NCBI RefSeq assembly: GCF_005930355.1 | Contig: NZ_VDBO01000002.1 | Coordinates: forward strand, 124,001 to 188,000 | DNA: 64,000 bases | From: Paenibacillus sinopodophylli | Lineage (GTDB): Bacteria; Bacillota; Bacilli; Paenibacillales; Paenibacillaceae | Direction of reading: 5' to 3' | In this document: piece after piece, positions 50,279-59,177 of the stretch | Layout of the letters: every line of letters starts with the position of its first letter | Numbering within the stretch: the first letter of the stretch is position 1 | The notes under the pieces: model-generated | What the model saw: only the letters and a program-made list of their open reading frames with translations | What the model was told of the DNA's origin: nothing | Databases searched by the model: none | Program-made: the position numbers and the translations under genes

Positions 50279-51577
50279 TTATTTGTAGCTTGGAAGCCAG
50301 CTGCCATGGGCTTCAATCAGATCATCGCAAAGCGACACGATATCATCCATGGAGAGCTCGGCAGAGGTATGTGGATCAAGCATTGCAGCGTGATAAATAT
50401 GGTCACGTTTGCCGGTTATCGCAGCTTCAATGGTGAGCAGCTGCGTATTGATATTCGTCCGGTTCAATGCGGCAAGCTGCGGAGGCAAGTTGCCGACATA
50501 GGTAGGCGTCACACCGTTTCGATCCACGAGACAAGGGACCTCAACGCAAGCTTCCCTAGGCAGATTGGTAATTAAGCCGGTATTCATGACGTTGCCGCCG
50601 ATTTGGAATGGATTGTTCGTTTCAATGGCTTCCAAAATGTAGGAAGCGTATTCATGGCTGCGGCAATGCTCAAGATTACTGTCATTGACAAGTGATTCAC
50701 GCATCGTTTTCCAACCTTCAATTTGGTTCACACAGCGACGTGGATATTCATCAAGCGGTATGTTGAAGCGCTCGATGAGCTCTGGATAATTGCGTTTAAT
50801 GAAGTATGGATGGTACTCGGCGTTATGCTCGGAGGATTCTGTAATATAATAGCCAAACTTTAGCATCAGCTCATAGCGAACCATGTCATGATGTTTTTCA
50901 TTCTGTTTCTCTGCCGCACGGCGTTTGATTTCTGGATAGAGATCGACGCCGTCCTTGCTTGCTTCAAGCAGCCAAGCCATATGATTGATACCCGCGATCT
51001 TGTATTTCACACCCGTCGGGTCCAGATCGAGATGCTCGAATAAGTTCGGTAAACAAACTTGAACGCTATGACATAGACCAACTGTTTTCACACCGCCGTA
51101 TGTGTTCATCACGTTGGTTAGAACGGCCATCGGATTCGTATAATTGAGGAAAAGCGCATCCGGACAAACCTCGTTAATGTCGCGTGCGAAGTCGAGCATG
51201 ACCGGAATGGTACGCAGGTTTCGGAATAATCCGCCAATGCCTACTGTGTCCGCTATCGTTTGGCGAAGCCCGTACTTATTCGGTATTTCAAAATCGGTAA
51301 TTGTACACGGATCATAGCCGCCTACTTGAATGGCGTTTACAACGTATTTGGCGCCGCGAAGTGCTTCCTTACGGTTTGTGTACGCTTTAATTTGGCAGGT
51401 GCTATTGCTCGTTTTTTTGATATTAAGCAGTATTTGCTCCGATTCGTTCAGACGCTGCGCATCGATATCGAATAGAGCGATCTCAAAGCCTTGCAGCGCA
51501 GGTGTTTGCATGACATCGCCTAAAATATTTTTGGCAAAGACGGTGCTTCCTGCTCCGATAAACGTAATTTTGGACAT
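50279..51577 (-). CDS. melA: Alpha-galactosidase, GH4 family
   Basis: A 432-residue NAD- and Mn-dependent GH4 glycosidase: NAD-binding G-A-G-S-T-V-F-A-K-N near residue 8, N149 in Y-T-N-P-M, metal ligand C169 in L-C-H-S-V-Q and H199 in G-I-N-H-M-A-W. The C-H-S signature is that of MelA-type alpha-galactosidases; phospho-alpha-glucosidases have C-N. It splits melibiose and raffinose-type sugars by an oxidation-elimination route in the cytoplasm. GGGAGGC precedes ATG 51577. A divergent AraC-type gene is its likely regulator. Confidence 0.9.
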   Translation of the reverse strand: MSKITFIGAGSTVFAKNILGDVMQTPALQGFEIALFDIDAQRLNESEQILLNIKKTSNSTCQIKAYTNRKEALRGAKYVVNAIQVGGYDPCTITDFEIPNKYGLRQTIADTVGIGGLFRNLRTIPVMLDFARDINEVCPDALFLNYTNPMAVLTNVMNTYGGVKTVGLCHSVQVCLPNLFEHLDLDPTGVKYKIAGINHMAWLLEASKDGVDLYPEIKRRAAEKQNEKHHDMVRYELMLKFGYYITESSEHNAEYHPYFIKRNYPELIERFNIPLDEYPRRCVNQIEGWKTMRESLVNDSNLEHCRSHEYASYILEAIETNNPFQIGGNVMNTGLITNLPREACVEVPCLVDRNGVTPTYVGNLPPQLAALNRTNINTQLLTIEAAITGKRDHIYHAAMLDPHTSAELSMDDIVSLCDDLIEAHGSWLPSYK

Positions 51578-51724
51578 TTTATATTGCCTCCCATTCATTG
51601 AGTGCTGACTCCTATAGTATAAAGAGGACATCTGCGAATGAATATGGAAGGAAAGAAGATTTATATGGAGGAATGTCGCATCATTTAGTATGATGAATAG
51701 ATAGGAATTGTTGGAGGTGCGGCA

Positions 51725-52570
51725 TTGGATTCACATAATACGCATTCGCTTAGTTTAAATACAGCTCCCCTAAAAGATGAGATGTCCGTCCTATTTGCTG
51801 GCAAGGGGCAGCCGGTAAGTGGACATTTCATAGGACCCGCGGTTCATGATTATTTTTTGATCCATATCGTATTAGAAGGTGAAGGTGTATTCGAAACACT
51901 TGGGAAAGCGTATACATGTGTGGTAGGAGATGCATTTGTCATCTTTCCGGACATATTGGTTAAGTATGAAGGAAGCAAAATTAATCCATGGACGTATACG
52001 TGGGTTGGCTTTTCGGGGGAAGTTGTGGAATCTGCACTGCGTTCTATCGGCATTACCCCTGACAATGCGGTTATTCGTGAATGTTCACTGCCGGTTATTC
52101 AGAGGATGATTAGAAGTATTCGCAAGAGTATGGATAAAAAGAATTCGCCAGCGCTTGGAAATATGGAAGCCTCCGGCTGGCTAAGGCTGCTCCTGCATGA
52201 GCTAGGGGGCAAGCATATAGGTGGTCTAGAACAGGAATCTATCCCCGAATCCCACTCGTACCGCCAAATTGACCAGGCGATCCGTTTGATGACGCTGCAG
52301 TATGGTCAGCAGCTGTCGATTGAAGGAATAGCTCGAACACTCGGCTACCATCGTGCCCATTTGACTCGGCTGTTCAAAGAGGCGACGGGCTTGCCGCCAA
52401 TGCAGTATTTGTTAAAGGTGCGTATGAAGAAAGCGGAGGAGCTGCTCAGAACTGAACTGACCGTTGCCCAAATCGCGACTTCAGTCGGGTACAATGATCC
52501 GCTGTTTTTCACGAAACAATTCCGTAAGTGGAGTGGACAATCCCCTACGAGCTTTCGCAAGTCGCTGTAG
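51725..52570 (+). CDS. AraC-family regulator, likely of the alpha-galactosidase
   Basis: A 281-residue regulator: N-terminal cupin sugar-sensing domain (F-I-G-P-A-V-H-D-Y-F-L-I-H and G-D-A-F-V-I-F-P) and C-terminal double helix-turn-helix (L-S-I-E-G-I-A-R-T-L-G-Y-H-R-A-H-L-T-R-L-F-K in spaced form; Y-N-D-P-L-F-F-T-K-Q-F). TTG start at 51725 behind GGAGGTGCGG. It is divergent from melA across 147 bases, in the manner of RafR/MsmR regulators, so alpha-galactosides are the probable inducers (inference). Confidence 0.88.
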   Translation: MDSHNTHSLSLNTAPLKDEMSVLFAGKGQPVSGHFIGPAVHDYFLIHIVLEGEGVFETLGKAYTCVVGDAFVIFPDILVKYEGSKINPWTYTWVGFSGEVVESALRSIGITPDNAVIRECSLPVIQRMIRSIRKSMDKKNSPALGNMEASGWLRLLLHELGGKHIGGLEQESIPESHSYRQIDQAIRLMTLQYGQQLSIEGIARTLGYHRAHLTRLFKEATGLPPMQYLLKVRMKKAEELLRTELTVAQIATSVGYNDPLFFTKQFRKWSGQSPTSFRKSL

Positions 52571-52617
52571 TGGCAGCCAAATATAGTAACAAAAAGTACA
52601 ATGCCAGATCATATATT

Positions 52618-52672
52618 GTCAGACCTTATAGTGCTAGACCATATAGTGCTAGACCATATAGTGCTAAACCAT
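52618..52672 (+). repeat. 15-base tandem repeat
   Basis: The unit AGACCATATAGTGCT appears three times in a row with one variant base in the first copy (AGACCTTATAGTGCT), followed by a fourth partial copy AAACCATTTAAG. Confidence 0.8.
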
Positions 52673-52682
52673 TTAAGTTTGC

Positions 52683-52875
52683 CTACGTTGCACTTTTTGC
52701 AATAGAAACCTCGTATGAAGGCCAAGCTGAGGGACTACATTGTAGAAAATGCATTAGAATTGCTTTTATTAATGAGCATCGAGCCGCAATGACGCAGTTC
52801 TGTAGCAGAAACTACAATGTAACAAAAGAATGGTTACTTAAACGACGATTAGAGTGTACAAAGTGCAACGTAGCT
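52683..52875. repeat. Fold-back element with about 14-base inverted ends
   Basis: CTACGTTGCACTTT near 52683 is mirrored by AAAGTGCAACGTAG near 52859. Inside, CTACATTGTAG (52735) and CTACAATGTA (52811) form a second inverted pair. The layout resembles a small non-autonomous fold-back or MITE-like element. No flanking target duplication was identified. Confidence 0.5.
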
Positions 52876-52976
52876 CGTTGGTCGGTAGAAGAGGAAGTTT
52901 GATATGAGTAACCAACCAACCAAACTCTCAAACCACTTACCGTGTCGCTAGTCGCGCACTTCAACACACATCTGTA

Positions 52977-53078
52977 GCTATCCTGCACAGTCGCAGGATA
53001 GAGGCCGTATATCGACCGCCGAGAAAGGCTACCCTGCACTCTGGCAGGATAAGAGCTTTAGATGAGCAGAAATAGGTG
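52977..53078 (-). repeat. 51-base repeat, two units, minus orientation
   Basis: CTATCCTGCAC at 52977 and CTACCCTGCAC at 53028 start two units exactly 51 bases apart; CGCAGGATA and GGCAGGATA recur with the same offset. The units are the reverse complement of the motif at 53114. Confidence 0.6.
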
Positions 53079-53113
53079 TGTGTAAGGTCCCGAATGAGCG
53101 ACGCTAATTCAAA

Positions 53114-53175
53114 TGTGCAGGATAGTCGTCAAAAAGTGTTCCAGAGAGGTGAAGTTACTACAGATGTGCAGGATA
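53114..53175 (+). repeat. 51-base repeat, plus orientation
   Basis: GTGCAGGATAG occurs at 53114-53124 and 53165-53175, again 51 bases apart. The same 11-base word, inverted, starts the units at 52977 and (one change) 53028. Confidence 0.6.
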
Positions 53176-53377
53176 GCCGAGGGGAATGGGATGGTGATAT
53201 GGGTGATAATGGTGATACGAGTAATGTGGTGATTGGTAATGATATTGGCGATGGAGAATGAGGTATGCGATCTAGGGTATGGTGACTGGTTATGGGTATG
53301 GGAAATAGAGTAAAGCGCATGCCGTTTGGTAACTGCCGCCCACCATCAGCAAACATCGTACACACAGCTATCGTACG

Positions 53378-53425
53378 CAAAAAGACAGCAGCATCAGCCA
53401 GTTCTGGCCCATACTGCTGTCTTTT
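53378..53425. terminator. Terminator of the lacI-type fucose regulator
   Basis: AAAAAGACAGCAG (53378-53390) pairs with CTGCTGTCTTTTT (53413-53425). It is suitable for both strands. Confidence 0.8.
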
Positions 53426-53446
53426 TGGTGTGTTTGTGCTGCTGCA

Positions 53447-54460
53447 CTAGGGCAATGTCTTCACCGATCTGCGGATCACCAAATCGGCGGGCAGGACGAT
53501 TTTTTTCCAAGGCAATACGGTTTCTCGTTCCTGAATACGCTCAACGAGCATCTGCATACCCATATATCCGAATTGATAGGCTTGCTGGGCAGCTACCGTC
53601 AGGAACGGCTCAACCTCTGAGTATGGCCCCAAATCGTCAAAGCACACGAGAGAAATATCTTCTGGGACTCGGATTCCTCGCTCACGAAGCAAGCGCAATA
53701 TTTCAACGGCGAGCACGTTATTGCCAGCGACAATAGCAGTTGGCACAGGGCTTAGCTGATCGAGCCATTGTCCCATTTCGGTCAAGTCGCTCAAAGAGCC
53801 AAAACTAGTTTCAAATACGTAGCTTTCGTTATAAGTGAGATCACTTAGCTTCATCCCGTCCTGATAGCCCTGCAGCCGCAGTCTTGCACTCGATATGGAC
53901 GGTGAGCCATTAACGAATGCTATGCTGCGATGACCTTCAGCAACCAGATGCTCTACGAGCCTTCTTGCTCCATCTTTGCTGTCCCCGAGCACGATATCGC
54001 ATTCAATGCCCGGAACCTCGCGGTCCAGCAGCACGAATGGCACCTTATGTTTGCGGAACGACTCCAGATGGGGAAGAGACGGATCGCCTGCTGGTGCAAC
54101 GAGCACGCCGTCCACGCGAGTGGTTAAGATGGTCGTGACATAATCCGCTTCCTTCTCGATGCTCTCATCACTATTCCCAAAGAGCAGACGGTAGCCGGAG
54201 CGCTTGGCTGCGTCCTCTGCTCCGCGTGCAAGCGTCGTGTAGAAGGGGTTCATAATATCGGTGATGAGCAGGAAGAGCAGCTTCGTCTGCTGAAGCACGA
54301 GGCTGCGCGCTGTTTGATTAGGCACATATCCGAGCTCATCCATCACCCGCTTAACCTTCGCTCGAGTCTTTTCACTAATCTTGCCATTGTTATTGATAAC
54401 TCTGGAGACGGTCATAGCGGATACACTTGCTTTCGCCGCTACATCATAAATCGTTACCAT
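53447..54460 (-). CDS. LacI-family regulator of the fucose operon
   Basis: A 337-residue LacI-type regulator: helix-turn-helix V-T-I-Y-D-V-A-A-K-A-S-V-S-A-M-T-V-S-R-V-I (spaced), hinge Q-T-A-R-S-L, and a sugar-binding domain (V-L-L-D-R-E-V-P-G, V-A-G-N-N-V-L-A, C-F-D-D-L-G). It is divergent from fucI, with the palindrome at 54544 between them, so it probably represses the fucose operon and its inducer is likely L-fucose or L-fuculose 1-phosphate (inference). Confidence 0.88.
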   Translation of the reverse strand: MVTIYDVAAKASVSAMTVSRVINNNGKISEKTRAKVKRVMDELGYVPNQTARSLVLQQTKLLFLLITDIMNPFYTTLARGAEDAAKRSGYRLLFGNSDESIEKEADYVTTILTTRVDGVLVAPAGDPSLPHLESFRKHKVPFVLLDREVPGIECDIVLGDSKDGARRLVEHLVAEGHRSIAFVNGSPSISSARLRLQGYQDGMKLSDLTYNESYVFETSFGSLSDLTEMGQWLDQLSPVPTAIVAGNNVLAVEILRLLRERGIRVPEDISLVCFDDLGPYSEVEPFLTVAAQQAYQFGYMGMQMLVERIQERETVLPWKKIVLPADLVIRRSVKTLP

Positions 54461-54514
54461 ATCCTAGTCCCCTTATGAATAAATCGTAGTTTCTATCATA
54501 CAAAAAAGTCTTCA

Positions 54515-54543
54515 TTGACAGCAAGCCTTATTGTTGTTAATTT
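54515..54543 (+). promoter_or_regulatory. Sigma-A promoter of the fucose operon
   Basis: -35 TTGACA (54515-54520), 17 bases, -10 TAATTT (54538-54543). The operator follows directly, over the transcription start. Confidence 0.65.
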
Positions 54544-54561
54544 AATGTTATCGGTAACATT
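54544..54561 (+). promoter_or_regulatory. LacI-family operator of the fucose operon
   Basis: AATGTTATCGGTAACATT is an 18-base palindrome with 16 symmetric positions and a central CG, the form bound by LacI-family proteins. It also fits all but one position of the CcpA consensus WTGNAANCGNWNNCW, so the divergent LacI-type protein, CcpA or both may bind here. Confidence 0.75.
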
Positions 54562-54587
54562 ATTATAGCCTATTGGAGGTTTTATTC

Positions 54588-56378
54588 ATGACGGACACAA
54601 ATGTACGTTTCCAAAGCGGGTTTCCAAAAATCGGTATACGACCTACGATCGACGGCAGAAGAAAAGGCGTTCGCGAATCGTTAGAAGAGCAAACGATGAA
54701 CATGGCAATTGCGACAGCTAAGCTGTTGTCGGACAATTTGCGTTATCCAAATGGAGAGCCTGTTGAATGTGTAATCGCAGATACTTGCATTGGCGGCGTG
54801 TCCGAAGCTGCTGCCTGCGCAGATAAATTCACGAAGTCCGGCGTAGGTGTATCGATAACGGTAACGCCTTGCTGGTGTTACGGAACGGAAACGATGGATA
54901 TGGATCCGTCTATACCGAAAGCAGTATGGGGCTTCAACGGAACCGAAAGGCCAGGGGCCGTGTATTTGGCTGCTGTATTGTCTGGTTATGCCCAGAAGGG
55001 ACTTCCGGCTTTCGGCATTTATGGCGAGCATGTACAGGATTCTGGCGACACTTCCATTCCATTCGACGTGAAAGATAAGCTGATCGGCTTCGCGAAAGCA
55101 GGTCTTGCAGTAGCCTACATGCGCGGCAAATCGTATTTGTCCATGGGCTCAGTTTCAATGGGTATTGCAGGTTCCATTGTGAATGACGCGTTCTTCCAAG
55201 AGTATCTGGGCATGCGAACGGAGTATATCGACATGAGCGAGTTCGTTCGTCGCATGGAAGAAGGTATTTATGATGGTGCGGAATACGAGAAAGCGCTTAC
55301 GTGGGTGAAGGAAAACTGTATAGAAGGACCGGATAACAATCCCGCACATCTTCAAACTACTAGAGAGCAGAAGGACGCGGATTGGGAGACTGTTGTCAAA
55401 ATGACGCAAATTGCCCGTGACCTCATGGTTGGCAATCCAAGGCTGGCTGAGCTGGGATTCGGCGAGGAAGCAGCCGGACACCATGCAATTGTAGCCGGCT
55501 TTCAAGGCCAGCGGCAGTGGACAGACCATTTTCCAAACGGAGATTTCATGGAAACGGTACTCAACTCCTCCTATGATTGGAACGGCAAACGCGCCCCTTA
55601 TATGGTTGCGACGGAAAATGACAGCTTAAACGGCGTCGTGATGCTATTCGGCTATTTGCTTTCGAACACGGCTCAAATATTTGCAGATGTACGTACGTAC
55701 TGGAGTCCGGAATCGGTTGAACGCGTAACGGGTCATAAGCTGGAAGGTGCGGCTGCGAACGGTATCCTTCACTTAATTAATTCGGGTTCTGCGACGATGG
55801 ATGGCACTGGTGAGCAGTCGAAGGATGGTCAACCGGCTTTGAAGCCATTCTGGGAAATTTCTGATGAAGAAGCGCAGAAGTGTCTCGATGCTACTTCGTG
55901 GCGCCCGGCTTCCGTTGAATATTTCCGCGGCGGCGGTTTTTCATCCGATTACTTAACACGCGGCGGCATGCCGATGACGATGTCCAGGATTAACCTAGTG
56001 AAAGGAATCGGCCCTGTTCTGCAAATCGCCGAAGGCTACTCCGTCGAGTTGCCCCAAAGCGTGCACGAAACGCTAGATAATCGTACGGACCCGACTTGGC
56101 CGACGACATGGTTTGCTCCAACACTTACAGGAGAAGGTTCCTTCCACTCCGTGTATGAGGTGATGGACAACTGGGGAGCGAACCACGGCTCTATTAGCTA
56201 CGGGCATATCGGAGCTGATCTGATTACGCTTGCCTCGATGCTACGTATTCCGGTTAACATGCATAATGTTGCGGAGGATCGTATCTTCCGTCCAAGAGCG
56301 TGGGGATTATTCGGCACGGCAAATGCAGAGAGTGCTGACTACCGTGCTTGCCAAAACTTCGGACCTATATATAAATAA
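54588..56378 (+). CDS. fucI: L-fucose isomerase
   Basis: A 596-residue Mn-dependent ketol isomerase turning L-fucose into L-fuculose (also D-arabinose into D-ribulose). Family marks are [12 protein letters not shown] at the start, [28 protein letters not shown] and [10 protein letters not shown]322 and D345 probably bind the metal. GGAGGT precedes ATG 54588 (the ATG at 54573 lies before it). First gene of the fucI-aldolase-kinase-mutarotase operon under the LacI-type regulator. Confidence 0.93.
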   Translation: MTDTNVRFQSGFPKIGIRPTIDGRRKGVRESLEEQTMNMAIATAKLLSDNLRYPNGEPVECVIADTCIGGVSEAAACADKFTKSGVGVSITVTPCWCYGTETMDMDPSIPKAVWGFNGTERPGAVYLAAVLSGYAQKGLPAFGIYGEHVQDSGDTSIPFDVKDKLIGFAKAGLAVAYMRGKSYLSMGSVSMGIAGSIVNDAFFQEYLGMRTEYIDMSEFVRRMEEGIYDGAEYEKALTWVKENCIEGPDNNPAHLQTTREQKDADWETVVKMTQIARDLMVGNPRLAELGFGEEAAGHHAIVAGFQGQRQWTDHFPNGDFMETVLNSSYDWNGKRAPYMVATENDSLNGVVMLFGYLLSNTAQIFADVRTYWSPESVERVTGHKLEGAAANGILHLINSGSATMDGTGEQSKDGQPALKPFWEISDEEAQKCLDATSWRPASVEYFRGGGFSSDYLTRGGMPMTMSRINLVKGIGPVLQIAEGYSVELPQSVHETLDNRTDPTWPTTWFAPTLTGEGSFHSVYEVMDNWGANHGSISYGHIGADLITLASMLRIPVNMHNVAEDRIFRPRAWGLFGTANAESADYRACQNFGPIYK

Positions 56379-56393
56379 ATGGGAGGTTTTACA

Positions 56394-57053
56394 ATGAGCA
56401 GCACGGACATTCGCAATGAGCTTTGCAAATATGCACGTAAAACGGTAACAAACAAATTGGTAGTCGGACCTGGAGGGAATATTAGCGCCAAATTCGAAGG
56501 CAAAATGTACCTTTCACCGAGCGGCTTCGCGCTGGATGAGGTAGAGCCGCATCAATGGGTAGAGGTTGATATTGAGTCGGGTGAAATTACGGATATCGGT
56601 CTCCGCCCGTCCTCTGAGGTGTTGATGCATCTCTATGCTTATCGGGCAAATCCGGATATCGGGGCCATCGTTCACACACATCCACCTTATTGCATCGCTT
56701 TCACACTCGTAGAGCAGGAGCTGCCCATTATGTTCCCTGACCAAGCGGCTCTGGTTGGCAAGACGGTCTATGTGCCATATGTGCTGCCAACGACAGATAG
56801 ACTTGCGGATGCTTATGTCGCCAAGGTGAATGAAGCAAGCTCAGTGCTGCTCGGTAACCATGGTCTTGTGACATCGGGACGTAACCTGCGCGAGGCTTAT
56901 TACCGGACGGAAGTTGTTGAAGAGAGCACCAAAATTTATTTAATCGCAAAAGCGATTCGTGAGCCTAAGGTGCTTACTAAGGAAGAATTCGAAGAGATTG
57001 CTTCACTTGAGAGCGAGGCATACCGAATCGAATTGCTCCAAAAGATGAAATAA
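56394..57053 (+). CDS. fucA: L-fuculose-phosphate aldolase (class II aldolase family)
   Basis: A 219-residue zinc-dependent class II aldolase/adducin: G-P-G-G-N-I-S near residue 25, P-S-S-E near 72 (catalytic Glu 75), zinc ligands H94 and H96 in V-H-T-H-P-P and H156 in G-N-H-G-L. It cuts L-fuculose 1-phosphate to dihydroxyacetone phosphate and L-lactaldehyde. GGGAGG precedes ATG 56394, 15 bases after fucI. By sequence alone it could be another aldolase of the family; the operon makes FucA the best call. Confidence 0.88.
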   Translation: MSSTDIRNELCKYARKTVTNKLVVGPGGNISAKFEGKMYLSPSGFALDEVEPHQWVEVDIESGEITDIGLRPSSEVLMHLYAYRANPDIGAIVHTHPPYCIAFTLVEQELPIMFPDQAALVGKTVYVPYVLPTTDRLADAYVAKVNEASSVLLGNHGLVTSGRNLREAYYRTEVVEESTKIYLIAKAIREPKVLTKEEFEEIASLESEAYRIELLQKMK

Positions 57054-57103
57054 TCGGCACCATTCAGCAATAGAAATAAGCCAATAGAGGGGAGGAGCTG
57101 TGC

Positions 57104-58609
57104 ATGATCAATCATGCGACAGTGCTTGCATTCGACCTTGGCGCCAGCAGCGGCAGGGCAGTTATCGGTGAGCTGGTGTTGTCCGAAGAAGCTGGCGGGC
57201 AGAAACGGCTGCAGGTAACGGAAATTCATCGGTTTCCGAATGAGCCAATTGCGGTAAACGGTCGTTTGCACTGGGATATCCTTCGTCTGCTGCAGGAGCT
57301 GAAAACAGGGATTCGCAAAGCGTTTCAACTTGGTTATGAGCCCCGAACATTCGGGATTGATACTTGGGGCGTTGATTTCGGATTGCTTGATGCGAGCGGC
57401 GAACTGCTCGGTAATCCGTATCATTACAGAGATTCGCAAACAGATGGAATCGTAGAAGAGCTGATCGAGCTTATCGGTAGTGATCGGTTATACGAGGAGG
57501 GCGGCTTGCAATTTATGCCGTTCAATACCATTAATCAGCTGTATGCAATGAAGAAGGCAGGTTCGCCCAAGCTTGCAGCAGCTAGCACACTTCTGCTAAC
57601 GCCAGACTTGCTTGCCTATTTTCTGACGGGCGTGAAGATATGCGAATTCACGATGGCAACGACAACGCAGCTCTATCAGCCTAATGAGCGGCAGTGGAAT
57701 CGCGCTTTAATGAATCAGCTTGGTATTCCAAGCACATTGTTTCTGGAGCCGACGCTTCCTGGTACACGATTTGGTCAGTTAACGGAGGAAGTATGCGTGG
57801 AGCTTGGCGTTCCGCCAATTGCGGCCATTGCAGTTGGTACACATGATACGGAATCTGCTGCAGCGGCCGTTCCAGCTAAAAGCGGTACACCGTTCGCCTA
57901 TCTGGTATGCGGGACATGGTCGCTGCTCGGGACCGAGCTTGCGAAACCGCTTGTAACGTCGGATGCGAAGGCGCTGGATTTCTCTAACGAAGGTGGAGTC
58001 GGGGGAACTTACCAGCTGCTCAAAAACATAATGGGTCTTTGGATTTTGCAGGAATGCAAGCGGGAGTGGGATGAGCAGGGCAGTGGGCTCTCATACGGAG
58101 AGATTGTTCGGCTTGCTGAACAAGCGGAGCCGTTCCGCAGCCTCATTCATCCGGATGATGCTTCTTTCTTTGCGCCAGCTGGCATGATACGTCGCATTCA
58201 AGCCTATTGCAACAATACAGGGCAAAAGGTACCAGAATCTACTGCTGAAATAGCACGCTGCATTATGGAGAGTCTTGCCTTGCGGTATCGTGAGGCGCTT
58301 GGACAGATGGAGACATTGACCGGACAATCGTACGCTGGCTTGCATATGGTTGGAGGCGGTATTCAGAATGAGCTGTTGTGCCGCTTGACAGCAAGCGCGA
58401 TTGGCAAGCCTGTGTGGGCGGGGCCGGTTGAAGCGAGTGCAATTGGAAATATGCAGATGCAGCTAGTCGCCCTTGGCGAGTGCAGCAGCTTGGCGGATTC
58501 TCGCTCGCTCGTTGAAGCCTCGTTCCCCATTAAAACGTTTGTTCCTAATCATACGCTGGATTGGAATGAAGCGATCGAGCGTTTTGATCGCTTAAGCCGT
58601 TCAGAGTAA
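57104..58609 (+). CDS. FGGY sugar kinase, RhaB type, serving as L-fuculokinase
   Basis: A 501-residue FGGY kinase: F-D-L-G-A-S-S-G-R-A phosphate loop at the N-terminus, F-G-I-D-T-W-G-V-D-F, G-T-H-D-T-E-S-A-A and M-V-G-G-G-I-Q-N. These words are those of rhamnulokinases (RhaB) rather than of E. coli FucK. In this operon it most probably phosphorylates L-fuculose at O-1; rhamnulose is an alternative. GGGGAGGAG precedes the ATG. A 50-base gap separates it from the aldolase gene and 54 bases from the mutarotase start. Confidence 0.88.
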   Translation: MINHATVLAFDLGASSGRAVIGELVLSEEAGGQKRLQVTEIHRFPNEPIAVNGRLHWDILRLLQELKTGIRKAFQLGYEPRTFGIDTWGVDFGLLDASGELLGNPYHYRDSQTDGIVEELIELIGSDRLYEEGGLQFMPFNTINQLYAMKKAGSPKLAAASTLLLTPDLLAYFLTGVKICEFTMATTTQLYQPNERQWNRALMNQLGIPSTLFLEPTLPGTRFGQLTEEVCVELGVPPIAAIAVGTHDTESAAAAVPAKSGTPFAYLVCGTWSLLGTELAKPLVTSDAKALDFSNEGGVGGTYQLLKNIMGLWILQECKREWDEQGSGLSYGEIVRLAEQAEPFRSLIHPDDASFFAPAGMIRRIQAYCNNTGQKVPESTAEIARCIMESLALRYREALGQMETLTGQSYAGLHMVGGGIQNELLCRLTASAIGKPVWAGPVEASAIGNMQMQLVALGECSSLADSRSLVEASFPIKTFVPNHTLDWNEAIERFDRLSRSE

Positions 58610-58662
58610 GGATGAACAGGCTCCATTCAGAGGCTTCCATTATAGGAAAGGGTGTATCGATT

Positions 58663-59091
58663 ATGCTTATAGGAATATCAAAGCTGATTTCTCCAGAGCT
58701 GTTGAAGGTACTTAGCGAAATGGGGCATAGCGACGAAATTGTATTGGCAGACGGGAACTTTCCTAGCAGCAGTCATGCAAAGCGGTTAATCCGTGCTGAC
58801 GGTCATGCGATTCCCGAGTTGCTTGATGCGATTCTACAGCTGTTCCCACTTGATTCATATGTTGAGCGGCCGGTGGCACTGATGCAGGTTGTACCTGGTG
58901 ATCGTGTGGAAACGCCAATCTGGGACGTTTATGGACGTATTATAAAAGAGCGAACCGGTTGTACGGAGCCGTTCGAGCAGGTGGAGCGTTTCGCTTTCTA
59001 TGAACGGGCTAAGCAGGCATATGCTGTTATCGCAACAGGTGAGAGTGCGCTATATGCCAACTTAATCTTGAAAAAAGGTGTCATTCAATAA
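58663..59091 (+). CDS. fucU: L-fucose mutarotase (RbsD/FucU family)
   Basis: A 142-residue RbsD/FucU protein: L-I-S-P-E-L-L-K-V-L-S-E-M-G-H-S-D-E-I-V-L-A-D-G-N-F-P in spaced form, with catalytic-type His22, and a C-terminal A-V-I-A-T-G-E ... Y-A-N-L-I-L-K-K-G motif. It speeds the exchange of alpha- and beta-L-fucose before isomerisation. ATG 58663 is preferred; AGGAAAGGG lies about 10 bases upstream, while the earlier ATG at 58612 lacks the family sequence. Last gene of the operon. Confidence 0.9.
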   Translation: MLIGISKLISPELLKVLSEMGHSDEIVLADGNFPSSSHAKRLIRADGHAIPELLDAILQLFPLDSYVERPVALMQVVPGDRVETPIWDVYGRIIKERTGCTEPFEQVERFAFYERAKQAYAVIATGESALYANLILKKGVIQ

Positions 59092-59120
59092 AGTAAGTAT
59101 CCATGATGAATAACCAATCA

Positions 59121-59166
59121 CACAAAAAGACCTTTGGCAGCTGTTGAATGCCAAAGGTTTTTTGTG
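59121..59166. terminator. Terminator of the fucose operon
   Basis: CACAAAAAGACCTTTGGCA (59121-59139) pairs with TGCCAAAGGTTTTTTGTG (59149-59166). It also faces the minus-strand lipoprotein gene. Confidence 0.85.
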
Positions 59167-59177
59167 TTCCCCATCCA

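Larger units (their letters stand above)
52571..53377. other. Repeat-rich island without a convincing gene
   Basis: Between the AraC gene and the terminator at 53378. An open frame at 52528-52902 begins inside the AraC gene in another frame and codes R-P-Y-S-A repeats from a 15-base tandem repeat; a frame at 53076-53261 codes a 17-residue V-Q-D-S repeat. Neither has a ribosome binding site or a known family, so I do not call them genes. Codon use and repeat structure suggest decayed or non-coding repeat DNA. Confidence 0.6.

Noticed and set aside
52528..52902. Open frame with R-P-Y-S-A repeats and two C-x-x-C pairs
   Set aside because: It starts inside the AraC gene in another frame, has no ribosome binding site, and its repeats come from a 15-base DNA tandem repeat within a repeat-rich gap.
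53076..53261. Open frame with V-Q-D-S repeats
   Set aside because: No ribosome binding site and a low-complexity Gly/Asp tail; the same motif appears on the opposite strand nearby, pointing to repeat DNA rather than a gene.
52571..53446. CRISPR array
   Set aside because: The repeat units are few, vary in sequence, occur in both orientations and have no unique spacers or cas genes nearby.
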